This document shows, one piece after another, positions 1 through 8,061 of a DNA stretch of 64,000 bases. The notes beneath the pieces were generated by a model. That model was given only the letters and a program-made list of their open reading frames with translations, did not search any database and was not told where the DNA came from. Numbering within the stretch: position 1 is the first letter of the stretch; the number at the start of each line of letters is the position of its first letter. The DNA comes from RGUW01 sp040399325 (GTDB lineage: Bacteria; Cyanobacteriota; Cyanobacteriia; PCC-6307; Cyanobiaceae): assembly GCA_040399325.1 (NCBI GenBank), contig JBBASJ010000004.1:1-64000 (forward strand), read 5' to 3'. The position numbers and the translations under genes were made by a program.

Positions 1-2
1 GC

Positions 3-74
3 CTCTCGCGGGGGGTGGGCCGGCAATTCCTGCAGCAGATCCGCAGCATTGAGCGTTCGGCCCAGCACTCCTGA
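3..74 (+). CDS. 3' end of an unidentified protein (partial)
   Basis: An open frame enters from the left edge and ends at TGA 72-74, leaving only the last 23 residues (tail ...FLQQIRSIERSAQHS). There is too little to assign a family. It lies 20 bases upstream of the next small gene on the same strand, so the two could be co-transcribed. Confidence 0.4.
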   Translation, partial: LSRGVGRQFLQQIRSIERSAQHS

Positions 75-94
75 TCAAACTGGCCGCCGCAACC

Positions 95-301
95 ATGCCG
101 TTCATGCACCTCGAGGACGACATCACCCTGGACGAGCTGGCGCGAGAGCTGGCAGCCATCTACAGGCCGCAATCGCTGCAGTACCTGGCAGCGGCGCTGC
201 GCACAATTGCCAAACAACAGCTCTCAGGGCTCTCGCCAGAGCAGTACTGGCTCGAACGGCAGGGAATCTGGCCCGCTCATGGCTGGAAACGGCACGCCTG
301 A
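95..301 (+). CDS. small hypothetical protein (68 aa)
   Basis: The ORF starts at ATG 95 (a second in-frame ATG is at 104) and ends inside a strong hairpin. The product is a short, charged, mostly helical protein with the segment DDITLDELARELAAIYRP near its N-terminus and no signal peptide or membrane segment. I do not recognise a family. GC-rich third positions and the terminator exactly at its stop codon support a real gene. Either ATG could be the start. Confidence 0.5.
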   Translation: MPFMHLEDDITLDELARELAAIYRPQSLQYLAAALRTIAKQQLSGLSPEQYWLERQGIWPAHGWKRHA

Positions 302-321
302 GGGCGTTTTGCCCTCAGGCG
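295..321. terminator. perfect 11-bp stem hairpin, probable (bidirectional) terminator
   Basis: CGCCTGAGGGC and its exact complement flank a 5-base loop (GTTTT). The left arm contains the stop codon of the 68-aa ORF. The hairpin sits between that gene and the 3' end of the convergent glnN gene at 419. There is no long T tract after the stem, so this may be a hairpin-only terminator. Confidence 0.6.
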
Positions 322-418
322 TTGCCTTGCTGGCGGGCGGCAGCCCATCTCTGACCAGCCGATCAATGTTCTGCGAGAAGTCACTCAGGGAAAGTCTCCC
401 TCCCCCCCCTTCCGCAGT

Positions 419-2590
419 TCAGCGCATGAACAGCATCTCCTGGTAGGTGGGCAGGGGCCAGAGATCGTCATCGACGATCGCTTCGAGTGCGTCGACGGCC
501 TGGCGCACAGCCTGCATCAACGGCAGCAGACCTTCGGCGCAGTGCTGCATGTGACCGATCAACTCCTGTTGTGTCCCCCCTGACAGGGCAGTCTCCAGAG
601 CCATGCAATGGCGGATGAGCTCCCCGTTGCGTTCGGCCACCGCGGCGGCCATGCTGCGATCGGGGGGGAGTCCCAGCTCCTGCTGGTCGCGCAGCGACCG
701 GCTCAGGCGCTCCAGGTAGGTCATCACCACCGGATACACCTGGGTGCGGGCGATGCGCAGCACCAGCCTGGCTTCCACCTCGATGGCCTGGATGTATTGC
801 TCGGCATACACATCAAAACGGCTCTCCAGTTCGACTGGTGTCAGCACGCCGTGCCGTTCGAACAGCTCGCGAATCTCCAGGCGCTTGAGCACCGGCAGGG
901 CATCGGCGCTGCTGCGCAGATTTTCCAGACCGCGTTCCTCGACAGCGATGCGGTGCCATTCGCTGGAATAGCCGTCGCCACCGAAGACCACCGCACCATG
1001 GTCGTCCATGGTGCGTTTGAGCACCGCGAAGGCGGCCTCAGCCAGAGACGAGCCGGTGTTGAGTTGATCCTCGAGCTGATCGGCGATCCAGCTGATCGAA
1101 TCGGCCAGCATGGTGTTGAGCACCACCAGGGGCCCTGCCACCGACTGCCCCGAGCCCACGGCCCTGAACTCAAAGCGGTTGCCGGTGAAGGCAAACGGTG
1201 AGGTGCGGTTGCGATCGCCAGGATCGCGGTTGAGCTCGGGCAGGGTGTCGATGCCGAGCGACATCAGCGCCTTGCTCGCCGAGCCGCTCAGCTCGCCGCT
1301 CTTGATCTGACTGAACACATCCTCCAGTTGGCTGCCCAGGTAGACCGAGATAATGGCTGGCGGCGCTTCGTTGGCGCCGAGCCGATGGTCGTTGCTGGCG
1401 GTGGCGATGGCGGCCCGCATCAGTGGGCCGTACTGGTGCACACCGCGAATCACGGCCCCGCAAAACAGCAGGAACTGCAGGTTCTGGTGCGGGGTATCGC
1501 CGGGATCCAGCAGGTTGCCCTGGGTGGCGTTGCCGATCGACCAGTTGACGTGCTTGCCGCTGCCATTGACACCGGCAAAGGGCTTTTCGTGCAGAAGGCA
1601 GCTGAAGCCGTGTTTCTTGGCCGTGCTCTTGAGCACGGTCATGATCAACTGCTGGTGATCGGTGGCGACGTTGGCGGCCTCGTGAAACGGGGCGATCTCG
1701 AACTGGCCGGGTGCCACTTCGTTGTGGCGGGTCTTGGCCGGGATTCCGAGCCGGTAGAGCCGATGCTCCACGTCCTGCATGAACACCTGCACCCGCTCGG
1801 GGATGGCGCCGAAGTAGTGATCGTCAAACTGCTGCCCCTTGGCGGGTGCAGCGCCGAACAGGGTGCGACCGGCCAGTTGCAGATCAGGCCGCAGGGCCGA
1901 AAACGCCGCATCGACCAGAAAGTATTCCTGCTCAGCTCCGCAGCTCGAGTTGACCGGGGCGATCTCGCTCTCGCCCAGCAACCGCAGCAACCGTTGGGCC
2001 TGGGCGTTCATCGCCGCGTTGGAGCGCAGCAGCGGGGTCTTCTTGTCGAGGGCTTCGCCGGTCCAGCTCACAAACACCGTCGGAATGCACAGGGTGATTC
2101 CGTTGGGTGTCTCCATCAGGTACGCAGGGCTGGTCACATCCCAGGCGGTGTAGCCCCTGGCTTCAAAGGTGGAGCGAATGCCGCCGTTGGGAAACGAGGA
2201 GCCATCCGGTTCCCCCTGCACCAGCAGCTTGCCGGTGAATTCGCTGATCACGCTGCCGTCGCTCTGGGGAGCGATGAAGCCGTCGTGCTTTTCGGCGGTG
2301 AGGTTGGTGAGCGGATAGAACACGTGGGCGTAATAGAGCGCTCCACGGGCGGTGGCCCAGTCCTTCATGGCCTGAGCCACGGTGTCGGCGACCGACGCGT
2401 CGAGCTTGAAGCCTTGCTTGATCGAGCGTTGGATCGACTTGAAGACCGCCTTGGGCAGCGCCGCGCGCATGCGTTCGAGGGTGAACACATCGCTGGCCCA
2501 GAGCTCCTCGAGCGGCTTGAGTGGGGGCGTACCCACCGCTGGCCGCTCAAGAATCTGCCTGTAGGCCTGCAGTCGGGCTGGGGTTGGCAT
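419..2590 (-). CDS. glnN: glutamine synthetase type III
   Basis: The product (723 aa) is the long type III glutamine synthetase, which makes glutamine from glutamate, ammonium and ATP in the cytoplasm. It matches the roughly 724-residue length of cyanobacterial GlnN. Visible family segments are the glutamate-site stretch NGSGKHVNWSIGN, RHNEVAPGQFEIAP, and a C-terminal helical region typical of type III. An in-frame TTG or GTG-type extension to 2632 is possible, but ATG 2590 is preferred because AGAGG lies 8 bases upstream and the resulting length fits the family. The gene is divergent from glgP. A near-consensus NtcA site lies upstream, consistent with the known nitrogen-starvation control of glnN in other cyanobacteria. 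Confidence 0.95.
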   Translation of the reverse strand: MPTPARLQAYRQILERPAVGTPPLKPLEELWASDVFTLERMRAALPKAVFKSIQRSIKQGFKLDASVADTVAQAMKDWATARGALYYAHVFYPLTNLTAEKHDGFIAPQSDGSVISEFTGKLLVQGEPDGSSFPNGGIRSTFEARGYTAWDVTSPAYLMETPNGITLCIPTVFVSWTGEALDKKTPLLRSNAAMNAQAQRLLRLLGESEIAPVNSSCGAEQEYFLVDAAFSALRPDLQLAGRTLFGAAPAKGQQFDDHYFGAIPERVQVFMQDVEHRLYRLGIPAKTRHNEVAPGQFEIAPFHEAANVATDHQQLIMTVLKSTAKKHGFSCLLHEKPFAGVNGSGKHVNWSIGNATQGNLLDPGDTPHQNLQFLLFCGAVIRGVHQYGPLMRAAIATASNDHRLGANEAPPAIISVYLGSQLEDVFSQIKSGELSGSASKALMSLGIDTLPELNRDPGDRNRTSPFAFTGNRFEFRAVGSGQSVAGPLVVLNTMLADSISWIADQLEDQLNTGSSLAEAAFAVLKRTMDDHGAVVFGGDGYSSEWHRIAVEERGLENLRSSADALPVLKRLEIRELFERHGVLTPVELESRFDVYAEQYIQAIEVEARLVLRIARTQVYPVVMTYLERLSRSLRDQQELGLPPDRSMAAAVAERNGELIRHCMALETALSGGTQQELIGHMQHCAEGLLPLMQAVRQAVDALEAIVDDDLWPLPTYQEMLFMR

Positions 2591-2646
2591 CGCTGAAACC
2601 TCTTGGCTGATCCCTTCAGCAAAGACAGGCATCAGGCCATTGCCAA

Positions 2647-2660
2647 GTGATTGTTGCTAC
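2647..2660 (-). promoter_or_regulatory. candidate NtcA-binding site upstream of glnN
   Basis: Read toward glnN the site is GTA-N8-CAC, one base from the NtcA consensus GTA-N8-TAC. It ends 57 bases before the preferred glnN start. NtcA control of glnN is established in other cyanobacteria. I do not see a clean TAN3T -10 box at the expected distance, so the assignment is tentative. Confidence 0.4.
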
Positions 2661-3011
2661 TGAACAACACGATGAGCACAAATGCTTATCTCCTCGCCCT
2701 GGTTAAGGCGGCTGTCGGCTCCATTCGGGCGTGCATCGCGATGACCACGGCTGCACTGTTTCTGCTGATGAAGAGATTTGAAACTTTTGCCTTTTGGTGT
2801 CTGTTGCTGCAATCACGTTTCCATGGCAGTGAGCAATCTGATGGCAACGATTCAGTGGAGATCGGTGCTGGCCTTGCAATCGTTCATTGATTGCTCTGTT
2901 GGATGGCTCAGCTTGATTGCTTGGCTGGAGGACCGGCCCCCTTCGTTCTGATCTTGTGTGTGCCGTTGCTGACAACGGCGTTCGGTTTGGCTCCCTTTGT
3001 CTTTTTTCTCC
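2661..3011. other. divergent intergenic region between glnN and glgP
   Basis: This stretch of about 350 bases is clearly richer in A and T than the flanking genes and should hold the glgP promoter. A short open frame at 2651-2890 on the plus strand has no Shine-Dalgarno sequence and no recognisable product, and I do not call it. I see no convincing hairpin or RNA gene here. Confidence 0.4.
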
Positions 3012-5417
3012 ATGTCGCTTCAAGCTGATCCCGTTCAAGTTGCTGACATCGGCCTGAAAGACGCGATTCGGCGCCATCTGTTTTTCAGCCAGGCAAAATC
3101 GCCGTCCCTGGCGACCCAGCATGACCATTACATGGCGCTGGCACTGGCTGTCAGAGATCGCCTGTTGCGCAACTGGGTTGATACAGCCGAGACCTACACC
3201 GCCAAGGGGGTGCGTACGGCGGCCTATCTGTCAGCTGAATATCTGCTGGGGCCCCATCTCGACAACAATCTGGTCAACCTGGGCATTCGCAAGGAGGCTG
3301 AATGCGCATGCCGCGATCTTGGTCTGGACCTTGATGCTCTGATCGCCTGCGAGCCCGAGCCGGGCCTGGGTAACGGGGGCCTTGGTCGCCTGGCGGCCTG
3401 TTTTCAGGAGTCGCTGGCCAGCCTTGAGCTGCCGGCCATCGGCTATGGAATTCGCTATGAATTCGGCATTTTCAGGCAGTCCATCGGTCCGCAGGGCCAG
3501 TGTGAAAGCACCGACGCTTGGTTGGCCCAGGGGAATCCCTGGGAGGTGATTCGTCCTGAGTGGTGTTACCCGGTGCAGCTCGGTCAGCAGACCGTGCTGG
3601 GCGTGGCCCATGACACGCCGATCGTGGGTTACCGCGTGCGCACAGCCAACACCCTGCGGCTGTGGTCAGCCCTGGCAACGGAGGCCTTTGATTTTGCCTC
3701 CTTCAATGCCGGCGACTACACCCGTGCAGTCTTGGCCAAGGTGCAGAGTGAAACGCTGAGCAAAGTTCTCTATCCCAATGATGAATTTGATCAGGGCAAG
3801 CGGCTGCGATTGAGCCAGCAGATCTTCTTTGTTTCCTGCTCCCTGCAGGACATGCTGCGCATTCTCAAGAAGCAGGGTCTGCCAGTCAGTGAGTTCCATA
3901 AGAAATTTGCTGTTCAGCTCAATGACACCCATCCCGCCATTGCAGTGGCTGAGCTGATGCGTCTGTTGATGGATCAGGAGCAGCTCGATTGGGAGCATGC
4001 CTGGGCGATCACACAGGCCAGCTTCAGCTACACCAACCACACCCTGTTGCCTGAGGCGCTCGAGACCTGGGGGGTGCCGTTGTTTGAGGAGCTACTGCCC
4101 AGACAGCTGCAGATCATCTACGAGATCAATACCCGTTTTCTGCGTTCAGTGCGCATTCAGAACCCTGGCAAGCAGGACTTGCTGCAGCGTCTTTCCCTGA
4201 TTGAGGAGGGCCCGGTGCGGCGGGTGCGTATGGCCAACCTGGCTGTGGTCGGGAGCCATCACACCAACGGAGTCGCCGAGCTCCACAGCCAGCTGTTGAA
4301 GCAGCATGTGCTGCATGATTTTGCCCAGCTCTGGCCCGAGCGCTTCACCAATGTCACCAATGGTGTGACGCCCCGACGCTGGCTTGCGGTGGCCAATCCT
4401 GGATTGACGGCCCTGCTTGATGATGTGTTGGGTGACGGCTGGCGCCGCGATCTTGATCAACTGGCGCGGCTTGAGCCCTGGCTTGCCGATTCTGTTTTCC
4501 TGGAGCGCTGGCAGCAGGCCAGAGACCAGGCGAAGATGCGCCTCGCGCACAGCATTCATCAGCAACTTGGGGTGCTGATTGATCACACCTCACTGTTTGA
4601 TGTGCAGGTCAAGCGGATCCATGAGTACAAGCGTCAGCATCTTGCTGTGCTCGAGGTGGTACAGCGCTATCTGCGCTTGCGCAATGGTGAGGATCTTCCT
4701 CCGCGCACAGTCATCTTTGGAGGCAAGGCTGCGCCTGGCTATGCGATGGCCAAGTTGATCATCCGTCTGATTGTTGGTGTGTCTGAAATTGTCAATATGG
4801 ATCCCGCGATGCGCGGCAGATTGCGGGTCATTTTCCTACCCAATTTCAGCGTCAGCCTGGGTCAGACCGTTTATCCGGCCGTTGACCTCTCTGAACAGAT
4901 TTCTACGGCCGGGAAAGAGGCCTCAGGTACGGGCAACATGAAAATGGCTCTCAACGGTGCACTGACCATCGGCACATTGGATGGCGCCAACATCGAAATC
5001 CGAGAGCGGGTCGGTGAGGATCACTTCTTTCTTTTTGGCCATGACGCCAGGGCGGTGGAGCAACTGCAACGGGAGGGCTATCACCCGATGCCATGGCTAG
5101 ACAGCAACCCCGCGATGCGGGCGGCGATTGATCTGATTGGTTCAGGTCACTTCAGTGAAGGTGACCGCAATCTGTTTCAGCCGTTGTTGCACAACCTCTG
5201 CAGTCAGGATCCTTTTCTGGTCATGGCCGATGCGGCTGATTACAGCCGCGCTCAAAATGCTGTGGATCAGGCCTGGCAACAACGCGATGGCTGGATTCGC
5301 TCCTCTGTCACCAACACAATGCGTTGTGGCTTTTTCAGCAGTGATCGCGCCATTGCCGAGTATGCCGATCGCATCTGGAAGCTTTCATCTCAACCCATTA
5401 CTGCTTCTGCGCTATGA
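3012..5417 (+). CDS. glgP: glycogen/starch/alpha-glucan phosphorylase (copy 1)
   Basis: The protein (801 aa) releases glucose-1-phosphate from glycogen. Family hallmarks are EPGLGNGGLGRLAACF near residue 120, the NDTHPAIAVAELMR stretch, FGGKAAPGYAMAKLIIR, and the pyridoxal-phosphate region SGTGNMKMALNGALTIGTLDGAN with the cofactor lysine in GNMK. A TTG at 2997 is in frame, but ATG 3012 is the more natural start. There is no strong Shine-Dalgarno sequence, which is common in cyanobacteria. The stop codon overlaps the start of the TerB-like gene by four bases. Codon use has visibly more A/T third positions than the second copy at 56699-59230. Confidence 0.95.
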   Translation: MSLQADPVQVADIGLKDAIRRHLFFSQAKSPSLATQHDHYMALALAVRDRLLRNWVDTAETYTAKGVRTAAYLSAEYLLGPHLDNNLVNLGIRKEAECACRDLGLDLDALIACEPEPGLGNGGLGRLAACFQESLASLELPAIGYGIRYEFGIFRQSIGPQGQCESTDAWLAQGNPWEVIRPEWCYPVQLGQQTVLGVAHDTPIVGYRVRTANTLRLWSALATEAFDFASFNAGDYTRAVLAKVQSETLSKVLYPNDEFDQGKRLRLSQQIFFVSCSLQDMLRILKKQGLPVSEFHKKFAVQLNDTHPAIAVAELMRLLMDQEQLDWEHAWAITQASFSYTNHTLLPEALETWGVPLFEELLPRQLQIIYEINTRFLRSVRIQNPGKQDLLQRLSLIEEGPVRRVRMANLAVVGSHHTNGVAELHSQLLKQHVLHDFAQLWPERFTNVTNGVTPRRWLAVANPGLTALLDDVLGDGWRRDLDQLARLEPWLADSVFLERWQQARDQAKMRLAHSIHQQLGVLIDHTSLFDVQVKRIHEYKRQHLAVLEVVQRYLRLRNGEDLPPRTVIFGGKAAPGYAMAKLIIRLIVGVSEIVNMDPAMRGRLRVIFLPNFSVSLGQTVYPAVDLSEQISTAGKEASGTGNMKMALNGALTIGTLDGANIEIRERVGEDHFFLFGHDARAVEQLQREGYHPMPWLDSNPAMRAAIDLIGSGHFSEGDRNLFQPLLHNLCSQDPFLVMADAADYSRAQNAVDQAWQQRDGWIRSSVTNTMRCGFFSSDRAIAEYADRIWKLSSQPITASAL

Positions 5418-5842
5418 CAACCGAAGACGAAATTCACCAGGCTGTCCCAGCAGCCTTTGCGGCGATTGCCCTTGCCGCGGTCTCCTGGGATGGCGCCCTG
5501 ACCATGGCAGGCTCACGGGCTCTGCGCCACGCACTCGATTATCGCCCTCCCTTCAACGCTTGGCAGGATGGGCAAATGGTGGCTCTGTTGGATCGCTTGC
5601 TCACGGAGCGGCGTGTGAAAGGTGCCCAGCATTTGATGATCGATGCTGCTGCTGTTTTGACCGATGATCAGCGCGCTACCGCCTATGCCGTTGCTGCTGA
5701 GATCATGCGCTCTGATGGTCCCTTCCAGGACGATGAGCACAACATTCTGAACAGCCTTGCTGTTGTTCTCGGTTTGGATTCACAGCTTGTTCTCGCGATT
5801 CAGTCTGTGATGAATATTCTGCATGCCAGTCTTGAACGATGA
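5414..5842 (+). CDS. TerB-like domain protein
   Basis: This 142-residue all-helical protein has the layout of TerB/DjlA-type domains: repeated Ala-rich helices with acidic pairs, such as RSDGPFQDDEHNILNSLA followed by VLGLD. TerB-like domains are widespread and probably bind metal or act as scaffolds. Tellurite resistance should not be inferred. It overlaps glgP by ATGA and is itself overlapped by the next gene, so the three are translationally coupled. A link to glycogen breakdown is an inference from that arrangement. Confidence 0.65.
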   Translation: MTTEDEIHQAVPAAFAAIALAAVSWDGALTMAGSRALRHALDYRPPFNAWQDGQMVALLDRLLTERRVKGAQHLMIDAAAVLTDDQRATAYAVAAEIMRSDGPFQDDEHNILNSLAVVLGLDSQLVLAIQSVMNILHASLER

Positions 5843-6111
5843 CGGCTTCCTTGCCAGCCCATGCGCTGTTGTTGCGGTTGCAGGATCCAGCCGCTCTCTA
5901 CAAGGGGGTCTGGACCCTGGAGGATCAGGGTTCAGGATTGGTGCGCGACAGGCATCTCACTGACTGCTCGCTTGATCAGCCTGGCTGTGTGATCGAGCAG
6001 CGCTATTTTCCCGCCCATGGCCAGGCGGGACGGTTCGTGAGACATCTGATGCTCCATGGCTGGAGCATCTGCGAGTCAACGCCTGACGGGCATCTGCGCC
6101 TGGGTCGTTGA
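5839..6111 (+). CDS. hypothetical protein coupled to glgP operon (90 aa)
   Basis: The ATG overlaps the TerB-like stop codon (ATGA), and the gene ends 7 bases before the convergent hupE-like gene. The product is soluble with no membrane segment, and contains the segments YKGVWTLEDQG and RFVRHLMLHGWSICE. I do not recognise a family. GC-rich third positions and the operon position support it as a gene. Confidence 0.6.
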   Translation: MTASLPAHALLLRLQDPAALYKGVWTLEDQGSGLVRDRHLTDCSLDQPGCVIEQRYFPAHGQAGRFVRHLMLHGWSICESTPDGHLRLGR

Positions 6112-6118
6112 CCCTGGG

Positions 6119-6736
6119 TCAGGCTGGGACGGCCCCGTTCAGCACAGCGAGCGACCCCAGGGCCAGCAGGCCTCCAAGCGCCAGAAACGCGATGGCTGCC
6201 CTGCGGGTCCAGCTCAGCGGAAGCCGCTTGAGCAGCAGGGTGCTGCCGCCGCACAGCAGCACCGAGCTGGCGAGGGCACCTGTCCACCACAGCAGGGTGT
6301 TGCCGTCGTGGGGTGCCTCCAGGCCGTGGAGCATGGCGTGGATCGCCACACCCAGGGCCACCACGCCGCCGCTGATGTTGGTCAGCAGGCGAGGACTGTT
6401 GCTCCAGCGCAGGCGACCGGCAGCCAGGGTCAGGGCGGCCACGGCCGAGATCGCCAGCGGGGCCAGCAGTTCGGCTGCGGGCAGACTGAATCCCGCCAGG
6501 CCGATTCCCGCTCCGATCGCAGCGCCGGCCAGGGCCCAGAGCAGCAGCTGTGCCGAAATGAACGAGGCCGCCGTGCCGACCGTCATCAGCATCACCACGT
6601 GATCGAGGCCCCCAAGGGGGTGCAGGAACCCGCCCAGGGCTCCACCAGCGGCAAGGCCGTGGGCTTGGGCCGGTGAAGCTGTGATCAGGGCGGCGCCTGC
6701 AGCAAGCGCGAACAGCGTGGCGGTCTGGCGGGTCAT
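6119..6736 (-). CDS. HupE/UreJ family metal permease-like protein
   Basis: The start is ATG 6736. The 205-aa product has a cleavable signal peptide (residues 1 to about 26, ending SPAQA before HG), the family motif HPLGGLDHVVML with metal-ligand histidines, and about six hydrophobic segments. HupE/UreJ proteins import nickel or cobalt. No hydrogenase, urease or cobalamin gene is nearby, so the metal is uncertain. It converges on the glgP operon with only 7 bases between stop codons. Confidence 0.85.
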   Translation of the reverse strand: MTRQTATLFALAAGAALITASPAQAHGLAAGGALGGFLHPLGGLDHVVMLMTVGTAASFISAQLLLWALAGAAIGAGIGLAGFSLPAAELLAPLAISAVAALTLAAGRLRWSNSPRLLTNISGGVVALGVAIHAMLHGLEAPHDGNTLLWWTGALASSVLLCGGSTLLLKRLPLSWTRRAAIAFLALGGLLALGSLAVLNGAVPA

Positions 6737-6826
6737 GGATGGACTCGGTCGTTGCCGAGCACGAATTGGAGGGCAGGCAGGAAACCTCGTTCCCACTATG
6801 CCCTCATTGTGTCGGCGTCTTGTTCA

Positions 6827-7303
6827 TCAAGAGCACTCTGCCGTTGCGCTGAACCAGCTCGGCAGCGCTGCGTAGCTGGCCGCGTTCTTCTCGTTTTCGC
6901 GCGCCTCGACGCGCCAGCAGCAGGCACGACCGCCCTCACGCGCCTGCAGCAGGGTGTTGGCCCAGCCCCAGACCAGTGCGGCGCTGGCTTCCATGCCCAC
7001 GTTGTCCATCACCCGCAGATTCAGGGCACCCTGGGCATGCAGCTCGCGCCAGGTCTCGAGCAGCGGGTCGTCGGCACTGGCCAGAAAGGTGTGGTCAAAC
7101 TGGGCAGCGAGCTGGGCCTCAAGCTCCTTCAGGCCTGAAAAATCGACCACAAACCCACAGCCGTCGAGCTGGTGGGCCTGAAACCACAGCGTGAAGCTGC
7201 GGCTGTAGCCATGCACAAAGCGGCAATGACCCAGATGCCGCCACTGGCGGTGGGTGCAGGGGTAACCGCTGAAGGTCTTGGAGCAGCTGTAGGCGGCGGT
7301 CAT
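6827..7303 (-). CDS. 6-carboxytetrahydropterin synthase / 6-pyruvoyl-tetrahydropterin synthase family protein
   Basis: The product (158 aa, ATG 7303) is a QueD/PTPS-fold enzyme. Recognisable are the zinc-ligand region GHCRFVHGYS, the VVDFSGLK strand, the FDHTFLA segment, and MDNVGMEASAALVWGWANTLL near the C-terminus. The family converts dihydroneopterin triphosphate in queuosine or pterin biosynthesis. Sequence alone does not tell me which. The catalytic cysteine is probably in the CTHRQWRH stretch. The gene is divergent from hisIE with 47 bases between. Confidence 0.8.
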   Translation of the reverse strand: MTAAYSCSKTFSGYPCTHRQWRHLGHCRFVHGYSRSFTLWFQAHQLDGCGFVVDFSGLKELEAQLAAQFDHTFLASADDPLLETWRELHAQGALNLRVMDNVGMEASAALVWGWANTLLQAREGGRACCWRVEARENEKNAASYAALPSWFSATAECS

Positions 7304-7350
7304 GGCCTGGGCGCAGGGGCTCTCCTGCGGGAGGATCGGGGCAGCGGGAC

Positions 7351-8052
7351 ATGGCGCCCTTGACCTCATCATTTCAGGCACCCGACGCCGCTGCGACCGA
7401 GCAGCTGCTGTCGGCTCTGCGCTTCAACGACGCGGGCCTGATCCCGGCCGTGGCCCAGGACTGGCTCGATGGCGCCGTGTTGATGGTCGCCTGGATGAAC
7501 CGGGAGGCGATCGTGCGCACCCTCGAGACCGGTGAGGTGCACTACTGGAGCCGTTCGCGTGCCGAGCTGTGGCATAAGGGTGCCACCAGTGGCCACATCC
7601 AGACCCTGCGCGGATGGCGTGTCGACTGTGACGCCGACGTGCTGCTGCTCACGATCGAGCAGCGCGGCGATGTGGCCTGTCACACCGGTGCCCGCAGCTG
7701 CTTCTACGACGAGGGCTTCGCGCCATCAGCGGGGGGAGCCTCGGCCCCTGCCCCACCTGCCGATGCCTGCACCGAGCTGATGCGGGTGATCGAGGGCCGC
7801 CGTGACACCCCTGAGCCCGGCAGCTACACCAACACACTGCTCGCGGGTGGTGACAATCGCATCCTCAAGAAGATCGGCGAAGAGAGCGCCGAGTTCGTGA
7901 TGGCCTGCAAAGACGGCGACCCCGCAGAGATCGCCGGTGAGGCAGCCGACATCCTGTTTCACCTGCAGGTGGCCCTGGCCCACCACGGCGTCAGCTGGCG
8001 GGCGGTGCAGCAGGTGCTGGCGGAACGCCGCGGAGCCCCACGGCGTTCCTGA
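7351..8052 (+). CDS. hisIE: bifunctional phosphoribosyl-AMP cyclohydrolase / phosphoribosyl-ATP pyrophosphatase
   Basis: This 233-residue fusion catalyses steps 2 and 3 of histidine biosynthesis. The N-terminal HisI part (about residues 25-125) shows VLMVAWMNREA, the WHKGATSGH signature and the metal-binding CDADVLLL and CHTGARSCFY stretches. The C-terminal HisE part (about 135-225) shows KKIGEESAEFVMA and GEAADILFHLQV. The two domains are joined by a proline- and alanine-rich linker. It converges on cpcL with 9 bases between stop codons. Confidence 0.95.
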   Translation: MAPLTSSFQAPDAAATEQLLSALRFNDAGLIPAVAQDWLDGAVLMVAWMNREAIVRTLETGEVHYWSRSRAELWHKGATSGHIQTLRGWRVDCDADVLLLTIEQRGDVACHTGARSCFYDEGFAPSAGGASAPAPPADACTELMRVIEGRRDTPEPGSYTNTLLAGGDNRILKKIGEESAEFVMACKDGDPAEIAGEAADILFHLQVALAHHGVSWRAVQQVLAERRGAPRRS

Positions 8053-8061
8053 GTGCCGGGC

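Noticed and set aside
1328..2596. Long plus-strand open frame opposite glnN
   Set aside because: It is a mirror of the GC-rich glnN codons and has no domain or start signal. Similar shadow frames lie opposite the SbcC-like (38495-41194), RND (49688-52177), channel-like (54578-56653) and PhoX (60623-62893) genes and were rejected for the same reason.
2651..2890. Short plus-strand ORF in the glnN-glgP intergenic region
   Set aside because: There is no Shine-Dalgarno sequence, the composition is unlike the local genes, and no family is recognisable. It lies in the likely promoter region.
5414..5842. Tellurite resistance gene
   Set aside because: The TerB-like fold is widespread and the other ter genes are absent. 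The operon points to glycogen metabolism.
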